Below are positions 24,716 through 32,975 of a DNA stretch of 64,000 nt, piece after piece (the stretch's first letter is position 1; each line of letters opens with the position of its first letter). This DNA is from a virus: the IMG/VR virus record IMGVR_UViG_3300030117_005808, positions 1 to 64,000 of that record; one strand, given 5' to 3'. Made by a program: the position numbers and the translations under genes. Under the pieces are notes generated by a model that was given only the letters and a program-made list of their open reading frames with translations, was not told the origin of the DNA and did no database searches.

Positions 24716-25254
24716 TAAAATTGCATTTAGGTTGCGGGTGGAGAAACTTTGGACCCGATTGGGTACACATAGATGGTGGAGATTATGAGCATTTAGATGC
24801 TAAATCAATCACGGACTTATCTCAATATAATGACGCATCAGTTGATCTTATTTATTCATCTCATGTGGTTGAGTATTTTGATAGGGATGAGTTTGCCAGT
24901 GTTCTACTAGAATGGAAGCGAGTGCTTAAGCCAGAGGGGAGATTAAGAATAGCAGTGCCAAACTTTGAAGTTTTAAGTAGTCTTTATAATAAAGGTAAGA
25001 TTGGGTTGGATAAGGTTTTAGGTCCGCTATACGGAAAAATGATTATGAGTAATAAAACTATTTATCATCGAACAGTATATGATTTTAAAAGTTTAAAAAA
25101 TATGTTGACAAAGGCTGATTTTCGTGATATAGTTATATATGACTGGCGTGAAACTGAACACTCGAACTTTGATGATCATTCGCAAGCATATATACCACAC
25201 ATGGATAAAGATAATGGAGTCTTGATTAGCTTAAATGTCGAGTGCCGCAAGTGA
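24712..25254 (+). CDS. class I SAM-dependent methyltransferase, 180 aa
   Basis: KLHLGCGWRNF (3-13) is motif I and DLIYSSHVVEYF is the motif II region, followed by EWKRVLKPEGRLRIAVPNF, a hallmark of Methyltransf_11-type enzymes. It is at the short end of the range for the family. In the glycan locus it probably O-methylates a sugar residue. Its start overlaps the cupin gene by four bases (ATGA), and its stop lies in the GTGA start of the next gene. Confidence 0.83.
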   Translation: MIKLHLGCGWRNFGPDWVHIDGGDYEHLDAKSITDLSQYNDASVDLIYSSHVVEYFDRDEFASVLLEWKRVLKPEGRLRIAVPNFEVLSSLYNKGKIGLDKVLGPLYGKMIMSNKTIYHRTVYDFKSLKNMLTKADFRDIVIYDWRETEHSNFDDHSQAYIPHMDKDNGVLISLNVECRK

Positions 25255-25850
25255 GCTTTGAGTCTGTGGAACATTTTGAAAATGCGATCGCAGAGTTTTA
25301 TGGTTCCCCTTACGCTGTAGCTACAGATTGTTGCACTCATGCGATTGAGTTATGTCTAAGATACAGCAATATCACATCCTTAGTAGTGCCAAAGCGGACT
25401 TATATATCCGTTCCCTTTTTGGCCAATAAATTAAATATAGAATTAAAGTGGAAAGATGAAGAATGGAGCGACTATTATTATTTAGGTGATACTAATATCA
25501 TAGATGCTGCCGTTTTGTGGAGAGAGGATTCTTACATACCGGGCACACTCATGTGCCTTAGTTTTCAGTTTAGAAAGCACTTAAATTTAGGAAGAGGGGG
25601 TATGATTCTCACAGACAATCAAGATTCATTTTCAATGCTAAAGAAAATGTCTTATGATGGTAGAGACCCAAACATTCCATGGCGGGAACAAGACATAGAA
25701 ACTGTTGGATATCACTACTACATGACCCCGGAGACAGCGACTTTAGGGCTGAACAAATTACCAGACGCTATAAAAACCCAGCCAACAAAATGGTCTATAT
25801 TAGACTGGCCAGATCTAACAAAGATGAAAATTTTTAGAGAGAAAAAGTGA
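25251..25850 (+). CDS. short DegT/DnrJ-like protein, 199 aa
   Basis: The protein keeps parts of the DegT aminotransferase fold: FYGSPYAVATDCCTHAIELC (PLP phosphate loop region) and LSFQFRKHLNLGRGGMIL, with a Lys at the Schiff-base position and the GRGG that follows it. At 199 residues it is about half of the usual 370-400 and lacks the C-terminal small domain. The acidic D-x-A-Q block is replaced by IIDAAVLW. The GTG at 25251, in a GTGA overlap, is preferred to GTG 25242. It may be a minimal enzyme or a catalytically weak partner. Confidence 0.68.
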   Translation: MSFESVEHFENAIAEFYGSPYAVATDCCTHAIELCLRYSNITSLVVPKRTYISVPFLANKLNIELKWKDEEWSDYYYLGDTNIIDAAVLWREDSYIPGTLMCLSFQFRKHLNLGRGGMILTDNQDSFSMLKKMSYDGRDPNIPWREQDIETVGYHYYMTPETATLGLNKLPDAIKTQPTKWSILDWPDLTKMKIFREKK

Positions 25851-26611
25851 AACCACAAATATCAATTATAACCGCTACACACTACAGGCCTGATTTATTA
25901 GCAAGATGTATCAAGGCGGTGCAACAGTCTACTTTTAAAAACTACGAACACATAGTGGTTTCAGATCACTGTCCCAAGGCTCGTCAAGTATATGATATGT
26001 TTAAGGATGATAAGAGAATTAGGTTTTTTGAAAATCCGCCACCCCATATACCAAACCAAGGTTCCCGTGCCCAAAATTTAGGAATACAGGTTTCAAGATC
26101 TGAAAATATTTGTTATTGTAATGATGATAATATTATCATGCCTAATCACTTAGGCCTGCTACACAATGCATTATCAACGGGAGAACATGATGTTGTTTAT
26201 TTAATGACACATGAAATACGCTGCGGACGTGGAGACAACTCTATCAAAAATATTGTGAAGCGGGACTTCTTTAAAGACTTAGAACCAGAAAAATATGTTA
26301 AATCAGATTTATTATATTCAAACCCAAGGGATATGTCCAATCTTGGGCACACAAAAGAGATAATTAAGAAGTCTGGACAGTGGAAGTTAGCGCACGAATG
26401 TCACCTGAACGTAGAGGATACTGATTTTTTGAATCGCTTGGATGAGGCCGCAGGCGATAGAATAAAAAATATCTTAACTTATAGCAATGTGTACTACGTT
26501 AGAAATTCTTGTTTTCATCGAGATAATGTTTATCATGATAAAGTAAAAAATATGTCACAAGATGAAGTATTTGTTTATCCTGAGCTTTTGAAAACAACAG
26601 GTGTTATTTAA
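25847..26611 (+). CDS. glycosyltransferase family 2, 254 aa
   Basis: QISIITATHYRPDLLARCIK is the standard GT2 N-terminal strand and helix, NQGSRAQNLGIQVSRSE is the nucleotide-contact segment, and CYCNDDN (D93, D94) is the metal site. The length fits a single GT2 domain. It starts with GTG at 25847, overlapping the previous stop (GTGA). No membrane segment is visible. Donor and acceptor are unknown, though GDP-sugar genes follow directly. Confidence 0.86.
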   Translation: MKPQISIITATHYRPDLLARCIKAVQQSTFKNYEHIVVSDHCPKARQVYDMFKDDKRIRFFENPPPHIPNQGSRAQNLGIQVSRSENICYCNDDNIIMPNHLGLLHNALSTGEHDVVYLMTHEIRCGRGDNSIKNIVKRDFFKDLEPEKYVKSDLLYSNPRDMSNLGHTKEIIKKSGQWKLAHECHLNVEDTDFLNRLDEAAGDRIKNILTYSNVYYVRNSCFHRDNVYHDKVKNMSQDEVFVYPELLKTTGVI

Positions 26612-26612
26612 T

Positions 26613-27590
26613 ATGGCCAAGCGAGCACTAATAACAGGAATCTCAGGTCAGGACGGAAGTTATTTGGCTGAACACTTACTTGATCTTGGGTATGAAGTTC
26701 ATGGTGTTATCAGGAGGACTTCTGTTGCTGAAAATCAAGATAGCAGGATCAAACACTTGCAGGACATAGTTAACACTCACTATGGTGATATGTTAGATCA
26801 GCCATCCTTAACAAAAATATTAGTGGATGTTCAGCCGGATGAAATCTATAATTTAGCAGCGATGAGTCACGTTCGAATCAGCTTTGATGTCCCGTCATTT
26901 ACTATACAGACTAATGGCATAGCGGTTCTAAACTTGCTGGAAGCGTATAGAATGTTTGCACCGAGTGCAAAATTTTATCAAGCTAGTTCATCAGAAATGT
27001 TCGGCAATTCAGTGGATGAGGATGGAGTCCAAAGACTAACAACTCCGATGAATCCGGTTAGCCCATATGGATGTGCCAAGCTATTAGCATATAATCTGGT
27101 TAGACACTACAGACACGCTTATGGTCTTCATGCTTGCAATGGAATTTTGTTTAATCACGAATCTCCTCGGAGGGGTTCAAATTTTGTTACCAACAAGGTT
27201 GTAAAAACAGCCGTTGAAATAAAGAAAGGTTTAAAAGATAGGCTTGAATTAGGCAACCTAGACTCTTATCGAGACTGGGGCCATTCTAAAGATTATGTGA
27301 AAGCCATGCATATGATAGTAAATCATCACACCCCTGATGAGTTTATAGTCGCCACTGGTGAAACAAATTCTGTTCGCGACTTGTGTGACTACGTTTTTAA
27401 AAAGTTAGGTATGGATTATAAAGACTGGGTTATACAGAATCCAAAGTTTATGAGGCCTGAAGAATTAAATTATTTAAAAGGGGACTCAACAAAAATAAGG
27501 AAAACTTTATCTTGGGAACCAGTATATGATTTTGAGGATCTCATAGATGAAATGATAGCACACTGGATAATAAAACTGGAGAACACATAA
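26613..27590 (+). CDS. gmd: GDP-mannose 4,6-dehydratase-like protein, 325 aa (copy 1)
   Basis: The N-terminus [20 protein letters not shown] is the cofactor loop typical of Gmd. The triad lies in [10 protein letters not shown] (Ser/Thr and E128) and SPYGCAK (Y152, K156), and the substrate block FNHESPRRG is diagnostic for GDP-mannose dehydratases. It converts GDP-mannose to GDP-4-keto-6-deoxymannose in the cytoplasm. ATG 26613 fits the family start; an upstream in-frame GTG would add only four residues. It is one of two such genes here. Confidence 0.87.
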   Translation: MAKRALITGISGQDGSYLAEHLLDLGYEVHGVIRRTSVAENQDSRIKHLQDIVNTHYGDMLDQPSLTKILVDVQPDEIYNLAAMSHVRISFDVPSFTIQTNGIAVLNLLEAYRMFAPSAKFYQASSSEMFGNSVDEDGVQRLTTPMNPVSPYGCAKLLAYNLVRHYRHAYGLHACNGILFNHESPRRGSNFVTNKVVKTAVEIKKGLKDRLELGNLDSYRDWGHSKDYVKAMHMIVNHHTPDEFIVATGETNSVRDLCDYVFKKLGMDYKDWVIQNPKFMRPEELNYLKGDSTKIRKTLSWEPVYDFEDLIDEMIAHWIIKLENT

Positions 27591-27940
27591 TGGAAAAAAT
27601 TAAGTTTGTGCCCAAAGGATGGGGTTTTGAAAAATGGATTGTTAACTGCGAGGAGTATTGTGGCAAACTGTTATACTTTGTTAAGGATAAGCGATGTTCA
27701 TGGCACTATCACAAGCTAAAAGATGAAGTATTCTATATACAGTCAGGCAGAATGCTTGTGAGATATTCGGATGAAGACGATTTAAATAATGCAGAAGAAA
27801 TAGAACTTGGTCCGGGCGACAAATTTCATGTTTATCGTGGATTACGACATCAGATGTACGCATTAGAAGACACAGAGCTATTTGAATTTTCAACTCAGCA
27901 TTTTGATTCTGACAGTTATAGAATAGTAAGAGGAGATTAG
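27590..27940 (+). CDS. mannose-6-phosphate isomerase-like cupin, 116 aa
   Basis: A single cupin: SWHYHKLKDEVFYIQSGRML gives the metal ligands H39, H41 and E46, and PGDKFHVYRGLRHQM gives the distal His (H87). It resembles the C-terminal cupin of type II mannose-6-phosphate isomerase/GDP-mannose pyrophosphorylase, but without the pyrophosphorylase. It might help supply mannose 6-phosphate or adjust a GDP-sugar. It starts in a TAATG overlap with gmd and is followed by the GDP-fucose synthase-like gene. Confidence 0.78.
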   Translation: MEKIKFVPKGWGFEKWIVNCEEYCGKLLYFVKDKRCSWHYHKLKDEVFYIQSGRMLVRYSDEDDLNNAEEIELGPGDKFHVYRGLRHQMYALEDTELFEFSTQHFDSDSYRIVRGD

Positions 27941-27944
27941 CTGT

Positions 27945-28859
27945 ATGTCTACAGGACTTGTGGTAACAGGCGGCTCAGGCATGGTGGGAACAGCGTTTAA
28001 AAAACTCTGCCCGGAGGCTGATTATCCGAATAGAAGCCAATTTCATAGCGGAATGTACGACGCAGAAGGCAAGAACTTAGTTCACCTTGCTGCTAAGGTT
28101 GGTGGTGTAAAGGCAAACACTGATGAGATAGGTGATTTTTATAGAACAAACTCTATGATTAATCAAAAGCTTCTGCATCATGCATATGTATCAAAGGCAA
28201 ATAAAGTCGTTTCAATGTTATCAACTTGTGTTTATCCTGATGCACCTTACATCACATATCCATTAACAGAGGAGCAACTGCATCTTGGGCCACCACATTC
28301 ATCAAACTTTGGCTACGCTTATGCAAAAAGAATGGTGGATGTTATGTCCCGCGCATACCGTCAGCAATATGGGTGTAATTTTATTACTGCTATACCTAAT
28401 AATTTGTATGGTGAGAATGATAATTTTCACTTAGAAGATAGCCATGTTATACCTGCTATTATTCGTAAGGTGTGGGAAGCTAAAATAAACAAGAAGCCTT
28501 TTGTAAAGTGTTGGGGCGACGGATCTCCGCTGAGAGAGTTTACATATTCTGAAGACGCTGCTAAAATATTATTATTTTTGTTAGACAACTATGATGATCC
28601 CGAGCCCATAAACATAGGAAATACAGAGGAATACTCTATTAAGCAAGTTGCCGAAATGATATGCTCTATCATGGAATACGATGGTAAAATTCTATGGGAT
28701 ACAGCTATGCCAGCAGGTCAGTATAGAAAACCAAGTTCAAATCAAAAGCTTTTAGATCTTGGTTGGAAAAAAGAATGGTATACTTCTTTGCAAAAAGGCT
28801 TGACTAAAACTTGCAAATGGGTTATATTAAAGTATCCAAGCATAAGAGGTGTCTCTTGA
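27945..28859 (+). CDS. fcl: GDP-L-fucose synthase-like SDR, 304 aa
   Basis: [10 protein letters not shown] (6-15) is the cofactor loop, [12 protein letters not shown] and STCVYPDAP (93-101) are signatures of GDP-fucose synthase, and YAYAK gives the catalytic Y124 and K128. The enzyme epimerises and reduces GDP-4-keto-6-deoxymannose to GDP-L-fucose, so it is the natural partner of the gmd genes on both sides. AGGAGA just upstream is a strong ribosome binding site. The stop overlaps the TTG start of the second gmd. Confidence 0.85.
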   Translation: MSTGLVVTGGSGMVGTAFKKLCPEADYPNRSQFHSGMYDAEGKNLVHLAAKVGGVKANTDEIGDFYRTNSMINQKLLHHAYVSKANKVVSMLSTCVYPDAPYITYPLTEEQLHLGPPHSSNFGYAYAKRMVDVMSRAYRQQYGCNFITAIPNNLYGENDNFHLEDSHVIPAIIRKVWEAKINKKPFVKCWGDGSPLREFTYSEDAAKILLFLLDNYDDPEPINIGNTEEYSIKQVAEMICSIMEYDGKILWDTAMPAGQYRKPSSNQKLLDLGWKKEWYTSLQKGLTKTCKWVILKYPSIRGVS

Positions 28860-29818
28860 AAACAGCTTTAATAACTGGAATAACAGGACAAGATGGATCT
28901 TATCTAGCAGAACTTCTTCTGGAAAAAGGATATAGAGTAGTTGGTCTTAAGCGAAGAACTTCTACTATTTGCACCGAACGTCTTGATCACATTTTTGAAC
29001 ACCCTAAATTTACCATGAGATATTTTGAACTAAATGATTCCGGATGCATGTGGCGATTACTTAACGAGTACAAGCCAGATGAAATTTACAATCTTGCAGC
29101 CCAGTCTCATGTTCGAGTATCCTTTGAAGTGCCAGAAAGCACTACGGACACTATCGTGATGGGGACTCTTCGTTTACTGGAGGCAATGCGGCATATTGTA
29201 CCGAATGCACGTTTTTATCAAGCATCCTCTTCAGAGATGTTTGGGGATAACCCTGAGAGTCCACAGGATGAGTCTACAGCCCTTCAGCCCGCTTCCCCAT
29301 ACGCCTGCGCTAAAGTGTATGCTCATCACCTTGTAAGGAACTACAGAGAGGCTTACGGACTACATGCCTCATCAGGCATTCTTTTTAATCATGAGTCTCC
29401 CCGCAGGGGCGAAACGTTTGTCACACGAAAAATTACTTTAGCTGCTGCTAAAATTAAATTGGGATTACAGGATAAGCTTTATCTTGGTAATTTAGATGCC
29501 ATGCGCGACTGGGGTTTCGCTGGAGACTACGTTAAAATGATGTGGCTAATGTTACAACAAGACGAACCAGACGATTATGTCATCGCGACTGGCGAGACTC
29601 ACTCTGTTAAAGAATTCTTAGAGGTGGTTTTTGATCACGCTGGTCTAGACATTGAAAAATACGTCGAACAAGATCCGCGCCTGTTCAGACCCCATGAGGT
29701 CCCGCTGCTGTTGGGGGATGCCACAAAGGCAAAAAATAAACTAGGCTGGAAACCTGAAATTAAATTCAAAGAACTGGCTATTATGATGTATGAAGAGGAA
29801 TATAAATCCCTTCTATAA
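28856..29818 (+). CDS. gmd: GDP-mannose 4,6-dehydratase-like protein, 320 aa (copy 2)
   Basis: The protein starts [20 protein letters not shown] and keeps all Gmd marks: [15 protein letters not shown] (E127), SPYACAK (Y149, K153) and FNHESPRRG. The best start is TTG 28856, in a TTGA overlap with the previous stop and with AGAGG about seven bases upstream; starting further upstream adds residues not found in the family. It is clearly related to, but diverged from, the copy at 26613. One copy may take a different substrate or give a different product such as GDP-rhamnose or a GDP-keto sugar. Confidence 0.88.
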   Translation: MKTALITGITGQDGSYLAELLLEKGYRVVGLKRRTSTICTERLDHIFEHPKFTMRYFELNDSGCMWRLLNEYKPDEIYNLAAQSHVRVSFEVPESTTDTIVMGTLRLLEAMRHIVPNARFYQASSSEMFGDNPESPQDESTALQPASPYACAKVYAHHLVRNYREAYGLHASSGILFNHESPRRGETFVTRKITLAAAKIKLGLQDKLYLGNLDAMRDWGFAGDYVKMMWLMLQQDEPDDYVIATGETHSVKEFLEVVFDHAGLDIEKYVEQDPRLFRPHEVPLLLGDATKAKNKLGWKPEIKFKELAIMMYEEEYKSLL

Positions 29819-29828
29819 AGGAGATACG

Positions 29829-30677
29829 ATGAGAAAAGTATTAGTTACGGGTGGTTGTGGTTTCATTGGTAGCAATCTAGTTGATTACCTGAGAGATTTA
29901 AATTACAACGTGGTTGTTGTAGACAATATGTCATCCGGAAAAAAAGAGTATTGTAGAGATGATGTTGAATACCACTTTGATGATTTTCAAAAAATTCTTA
30001 GTGATGGAACCCTAGATGGAGCGGGGATTGAAGCTGTTTTTCATCTGGCCGCAGAAGCTAGAATTCAACCAAGTTTTGAGGATCCAGTTTATACCTGCAA
30101 CAACAATTCTTTTGGAACGGTAATCGTTTGTGAATTTGCACGAAAGAACAAGTGTAAAGTTGTATACGCTGGCTCTAGTTCTTATTATGGTGGAGTTTAT
30201 CTTAATCCTTACTGTTTTGCAAAGTGGCAAGGCGAGGAGGCATGCAAGATGTATTCTGAGGTATACGGAGTTAGTACAGCTATTATGAGATTTTTTAATG
30301 TGTATGGGCCACGCAATCCAATGATTGGTCAATACACTCCGGTGGTCGCTATTTTTGAGCGACAAAAGAAGGATAATACTCCTTTAACAATCGTTGGAGA
30401 TGGAGAGCAGAGAAGAGATTTCACGTTCGTTCGAGATATTTGCAGCGGACTTGAGTTAGCTAGTAGAGACACTTGGAATGGTGAAATATTTAATCTTGGC
30501 ACTGGAATGAACTACTCAATCAATGAGTTAGCAGGCATGTATAACCATGAAAAAGTTCACATCCCGGCCCGCCCCGGTGAAGCAAGATTCTCTCTAGCTG
30601 ATAACTCAAAAACTGTTGAACTGCTAGGCTGGGAACCACAACAAGATTTAGAGGAATATATAAAGAGTATAACATGA
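29829..30677 (+). CDS. NAD-dependent sugar epimerase (extended SDR), 282 aa
   Basis: VLVTGGCGFIGSNLVDYL (residues 4-21) is the perfect Rossmann start of UDP-glucose 4-epimerase-like SDRs. YAGSSSYYGG holds the catalytic Ser and YCFAK the Y-x3-K pair; VYGPRNP and EQRRDFTFVRDI are typical substrate-side blocks. It is some 30-50 residues shorter than GalE. ATG 29829 is preceded by AAGGAGA, a nearly ideal ribosome binding site. Overlap with the next gene is four bases. The substrate could be any UDP- or GDP-sugar. Confidence 0.85.
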   Translation: MRKVLVTGGCGFIGSNLVDYLRDLNYNVVVVDNMSSGKKEYCRDDVEYHFDDFQKILSDGTLDGAGIEAVFHLAAEARIQPSFEDPVYTCNNNSFGTVIVCEFARKNKCKVVYAGSSSYYGGVYLNPYCFAKWQGEEACKMYSEVYGVSTAIMRFFNVYGPRNPMIGQYTPVVAIFERQKKDNTPLTIVGDGEQRRDFTFVRDICSGLELASRDTWNGEIFNLGTGMNYSINELAGMYNHEKVHIPARPGEARFSLADNSKTVELLGWEPQQDLEEYIKSIT

Positions 30678-31516
30678 AAGTAGGCTTAATAGGAAACGGT
30701 TTCGTTGGAAGGGCTATCTATGAAAATTTAAAGCAAAATTATGATTTTGTTATTTATGACAAAAACCCTGCGTTAGCCAACTGCTGTAACATTTCAGAAA
30801 TAACGCAAGATTGTAAATTTATTTTTGTCGCAGTGCCGACACCAATGCACTTAGATGGATCCCCAGATCTGTCAATAGTATTAGAGGTAGTTAAGGAAAT
30901 ATATGAAAATTACAATAATAATATTGTAATATTGAAGTCCACTGTGGTTCCGGGCACATCTAAGATGATAAAACAACAGTTTTCCAATCTAAGAATCGTA
31001 TTCAGTCCAGAGTTCTTGACAGAGGCTCATTCAATAGAGGATTTTAAAAATTGCAGTTATATGATTTTTGGTGGACAAGATGAAGATACTCATGAGTGTG
31101 TGAATCTTATGGAGAGTGTTTTTCCTAATAAAAAATATGTTACCTCTGATTGTCAGACCTCTGAAATGGTAAAATATCTGATGAATTGTTTTTTATCGAT
31201 AAAGGTGTCGTTTGCAAACGAGATGAAGCAGGTATGCGACACTATTGGTATTTCATATGATAAGGTTAGTGAACTAGCACTGTTGGATGATAGGATGGGC
31301 AAAAGCCATTTTAGAGTCCCCGGCCCTGATGGATTTCACGGCTTCGGTGGTAAATGTTTTCCAAAAGATTTGAATGCTTTGATGTATTATTGTATTTCAA
31401 ACAATATAAAGCCCACGATGTTAAGAGCAGCGTGGCAAAAAAACTTAGAAGTTAGAGAAGAAAAAGATTGGCTCAATATAGAGGGAGCCGTGACTAAGGA
31501 GAAAAAAGATGAGTAA
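30674..31516 (+). CDS. UDP-glucose/GDP-mannose dehydrogenase-like protein, 280 aa, lacking C-terminal domain
   Basis: The NAD-binding start VGLIGNGFVGRAIYENL, the FVAVPTPM strand, LKSTVVPGT, FSPEFLTEA (E113), K167-x3-N171 and the catalytic Cys in FGGKCFPKDLNAL (C228) are all those of the UDP-glucose 6-dehydrogenase family. The usual length is about 430; here the protein ends soon after the central domain, so the C-terminal sugar-nucleotide domain is missing. The reaction of the family is oxidation of a C6 alcohol to a uronic acid. It is the last gene of the glycan locus. Confidence 0.83.
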   Translation: MKVGLIGNGFVGRAIYENLKQNYDFVIYDKNPALANCCNISEITQDCKFIFVAVPTPMHLDGSPDLSIVLEVVKEIYENYNNNIVILKSTVVPGTSKMIKQQFSNLRIVFSPEFLTEAHSIEDFKNCSYMIFGGQDEDTHECVNLMESVFPNKKYVTSDCQTSEMVKYLMNCFLSIKVSFANEMKQVCDTIGISYDKVSELALLDDRMGKSHFRVPGPDGFHGFGGKCFPKDLNALMYYCISNNIKPTMLRAAWQKNLEVREEKDWLNIEGAVTKEKKDE

Positions 31517-31709
31517 TAACGATATGTATATGTCAGATCAGGCCCTTGGGTCACTGATGATGGCGCTTCAAAGATCTTTAATGGAGCAATCGGATATAGT
31601 ACCAGTACTGAAAGGTTTTAAATTTAGACTTTCAGAACAAGGTTTGGTGGTTATTAACCCTCCGTTGGTCAAATTACAAGAAGATTTTGAGGAAAACGAG
31701 GAGGAATGA
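31509..31709 (+). CDS. hypothetical protein, 66 aa
   Basis: A small protein with no recognised family. It contains a stretch SLMMALQRSLMEQSDIVPVL, predicted helix, and an acidic tail. Its ATG has AAGGAG eight bases upstream, and it overlaps the dehydrogenase gene by eight bases. The next gene starts two bases after its stop. It marks the switch from glycan to late-expression genes. Confidence 0.6.
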   Translation: MSNNDMYMSDQALGSLMMALQRSLMEQSDIVPVLKGFKFRLSEQGLVVINPPLVKLQEDFEENEEE

Positions 31710-31710
31710 C

Positions 31711-31965
31711 TTGCCACGTTATACTTATAGATGCGATGTCTGTGGCAATTCTTTCGAAGTATCTCACTCAATTTCTGAGAAATTAACTAACTGCAAATGT
31801 GGTAAAGAGGGTTCATTAAAAAGAATCCCCTCTTTGCCTTTTCGTGTTTCTACTAAACCAAATAAACAAAAAGCAGGGGAAATGGTTAAAGATTTTATTG
31901 AAGATACTAAAAAAGAGATAGCGGCCTCCAAATCAGAGATGCTAAAAGAGGTGGATAATGACTGA
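31711..31965 (+). CDS. FmdB-like zinc ribbon protein, 84 aa
   Basis: The N-terminus MPRYTYRCDVCGNSFEV with a second C-K-C pair (NCKCGKEG) is the FmdB-type zinc ribbon (C-x2-C, C-x-C). The family start MP-x-Y-x-Y-x-C fixes the TTG at 31711 as the start codon, served by GAGGA at 31701-31705. The C-terminus is charged and helical. It may regulate transcription or bind a partner protein; the exact role is unknown. Confidence 0.75.
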   Translation: MPRYTYRCDVCGNSFEVSHSISEKLTNCKCGKEGSLKRIPSLPFRVSTKPNKQKAGEMVKDFIEDTKKEIAASKSEMLKEVDND

Positions 31966-32305
31966 GTTAATATTTATATCTCTATTTGTGCTTTCTGTTT
32001 TACTAAACATTTTTGTTATTTGGTATTGCCGAAATCTTATAGTGAGTTTGTTCGACGTGTCAAGCAATATGCAAACACTTGTCGAGGAAGTGTTGGCTTT
32101 TGATCAACACTTAAATAGCGTTCATGAGCTAGAAGTATTTTATGGAGACGAAACGCTAGGAAATCTAATACGACATTCTAAGGGTTTAACCGAAACGCTG
32201 GAAGACTTCGTAGAAATCTACACTCTCTTTGACCAAGAAACAGAAGAGAGATTAACCGAGGAGGTGCCTGATGATGCCGATGCCCAGACCCAAGAAACGC
32301 CGTAG
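31958..32305 (+). CDS. hypothetical single-pass membrane protein, 115 aa
   Basis: The first 24 residues, ELIFISLFVLSVLLNIFVIW and neighbours, form one hydrophobic segment, likely a membrane anchor with a short exposed N-terminus. The rest is acidic and helical, ending DDADAQTQETP. It starts with AGAGGTGG upstream in an overlap with the zinc ribbon gene, and overlaps the sigma factor gene by 35 bases. Small anchored proteins of this kind often sit near gp55 in T4-like phages, but I do not recognise the family. Confidence 0.7.
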   Translation: MTELIFISLFVLSVLLNIFVIWYCRNLIVSLFDVSSNMQTLVEEVLAFDQHLNSVHELEVFYGDETLGNLIRHSKGLTETLEDFVEIYTLFDQETEERLTEEVPDDADAQTQETP

Positions 32306-32975
32306 AAAGGGTAAACAGTATTTTACCAAAGAGCACGAAAATGCAATAATACAATATGTGGCATCGACAGACATTAGGGAGAGATCCTATCTGTATAACG
32401 AGTTTATCGGCCCTGTATTTAGTGAGATGGTAGACAAAATAGTTTACACTTATAAGTTTACCACACTTCCCAACATCGCGGATTTACAGGACGAATGCAA
32501 GGTGTGGCTTGTCACTATTCTTCCCAAATACAATCCAGAGAAGGCCAAAGCTTTCTCATACTTCTCAGTCATTACCAAAAACTGGTTTATCCATAAAGTC
32601 AAGAAACAAAACAAAAAGCGTAGAACAGAACTTGAGATTGTCGAGCAGTTACCAAAAGAAATGGAAATGAAGTATCTTTCCACTGCCAACCCTTATCCTA
32701 GTCGTCGTGAACACGAAGAGTTTTTCAACTTTCTAAAGAGCGAGATTGATACTTGGGAGCACGACAAAATGAAAGAAAACGAAGAAAAGGTACTAAATGC
32801 CGTCCGTATTCTATTTGAAAGCGCCGAAGACATAGAAATTTTTAACAAGAAAGCTATTTATTTATATATGAGAGAGATAACTGGTTTAAACACCAAACAA
32901 GTTGTCAACAACCTTAATAAAATGCGTGTTAAATATGCAGTCTTCCGCAAAAAATGGAATAAGGGCGAGTTATGA
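32271..32975 (+). CDS. 55: T4 gp55-like late sigma factor, 234 aa
   Basis: A basic start, RPKKRRRKGKQYFTKEHENA, leads into a region 2-like helix set (LYNEFIGPVFSEMVDKIVY, LQDECKVWLV, YNPEKAKAFSYFSVITKNWF) that matches the DNA melting and core-binding region of T4 gp55. There is no region 4-like helix-turn-helix of the usual kind. It would redirect host RNA polymerase to late promoters of the structural genes that follow. The start at 32271 has GAGGAGGTG before it; ATG 32274 is equally possible. Confidence 0.82.
   Translation: MMPMPRPKKRRRKGKQYFTKEHENAIIQYVASTDIRERSYLYNEFIGPVFSEMVDKIVYTYKFTTLPNIADLQDECKVWLVTILPKYNPEKAKAFSYFSVITKNWFIHKVKKQNKKRRTELEIVEQLPKEMEMKYLSTANPYPSRREHEEFFNFLKSEIDTWEHDKMKENEEKVLNAVRILFESAEDIEIFNKKAIYLYMREITGLNTKQVVNNLNKMRVKYAVFRKKWNKGEL

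Noticed and set aside
2351-31516. The glycan locus as an inserted bacterial island or an integrated prophage boundary
   Set aside because: Phage genes lie on both sides on the same strand, the junctions are coupled without repeats or integrase, and CCWGG is missing on both sides and within. A chimeric assembly cannot be fully ruled out from sequence alone.
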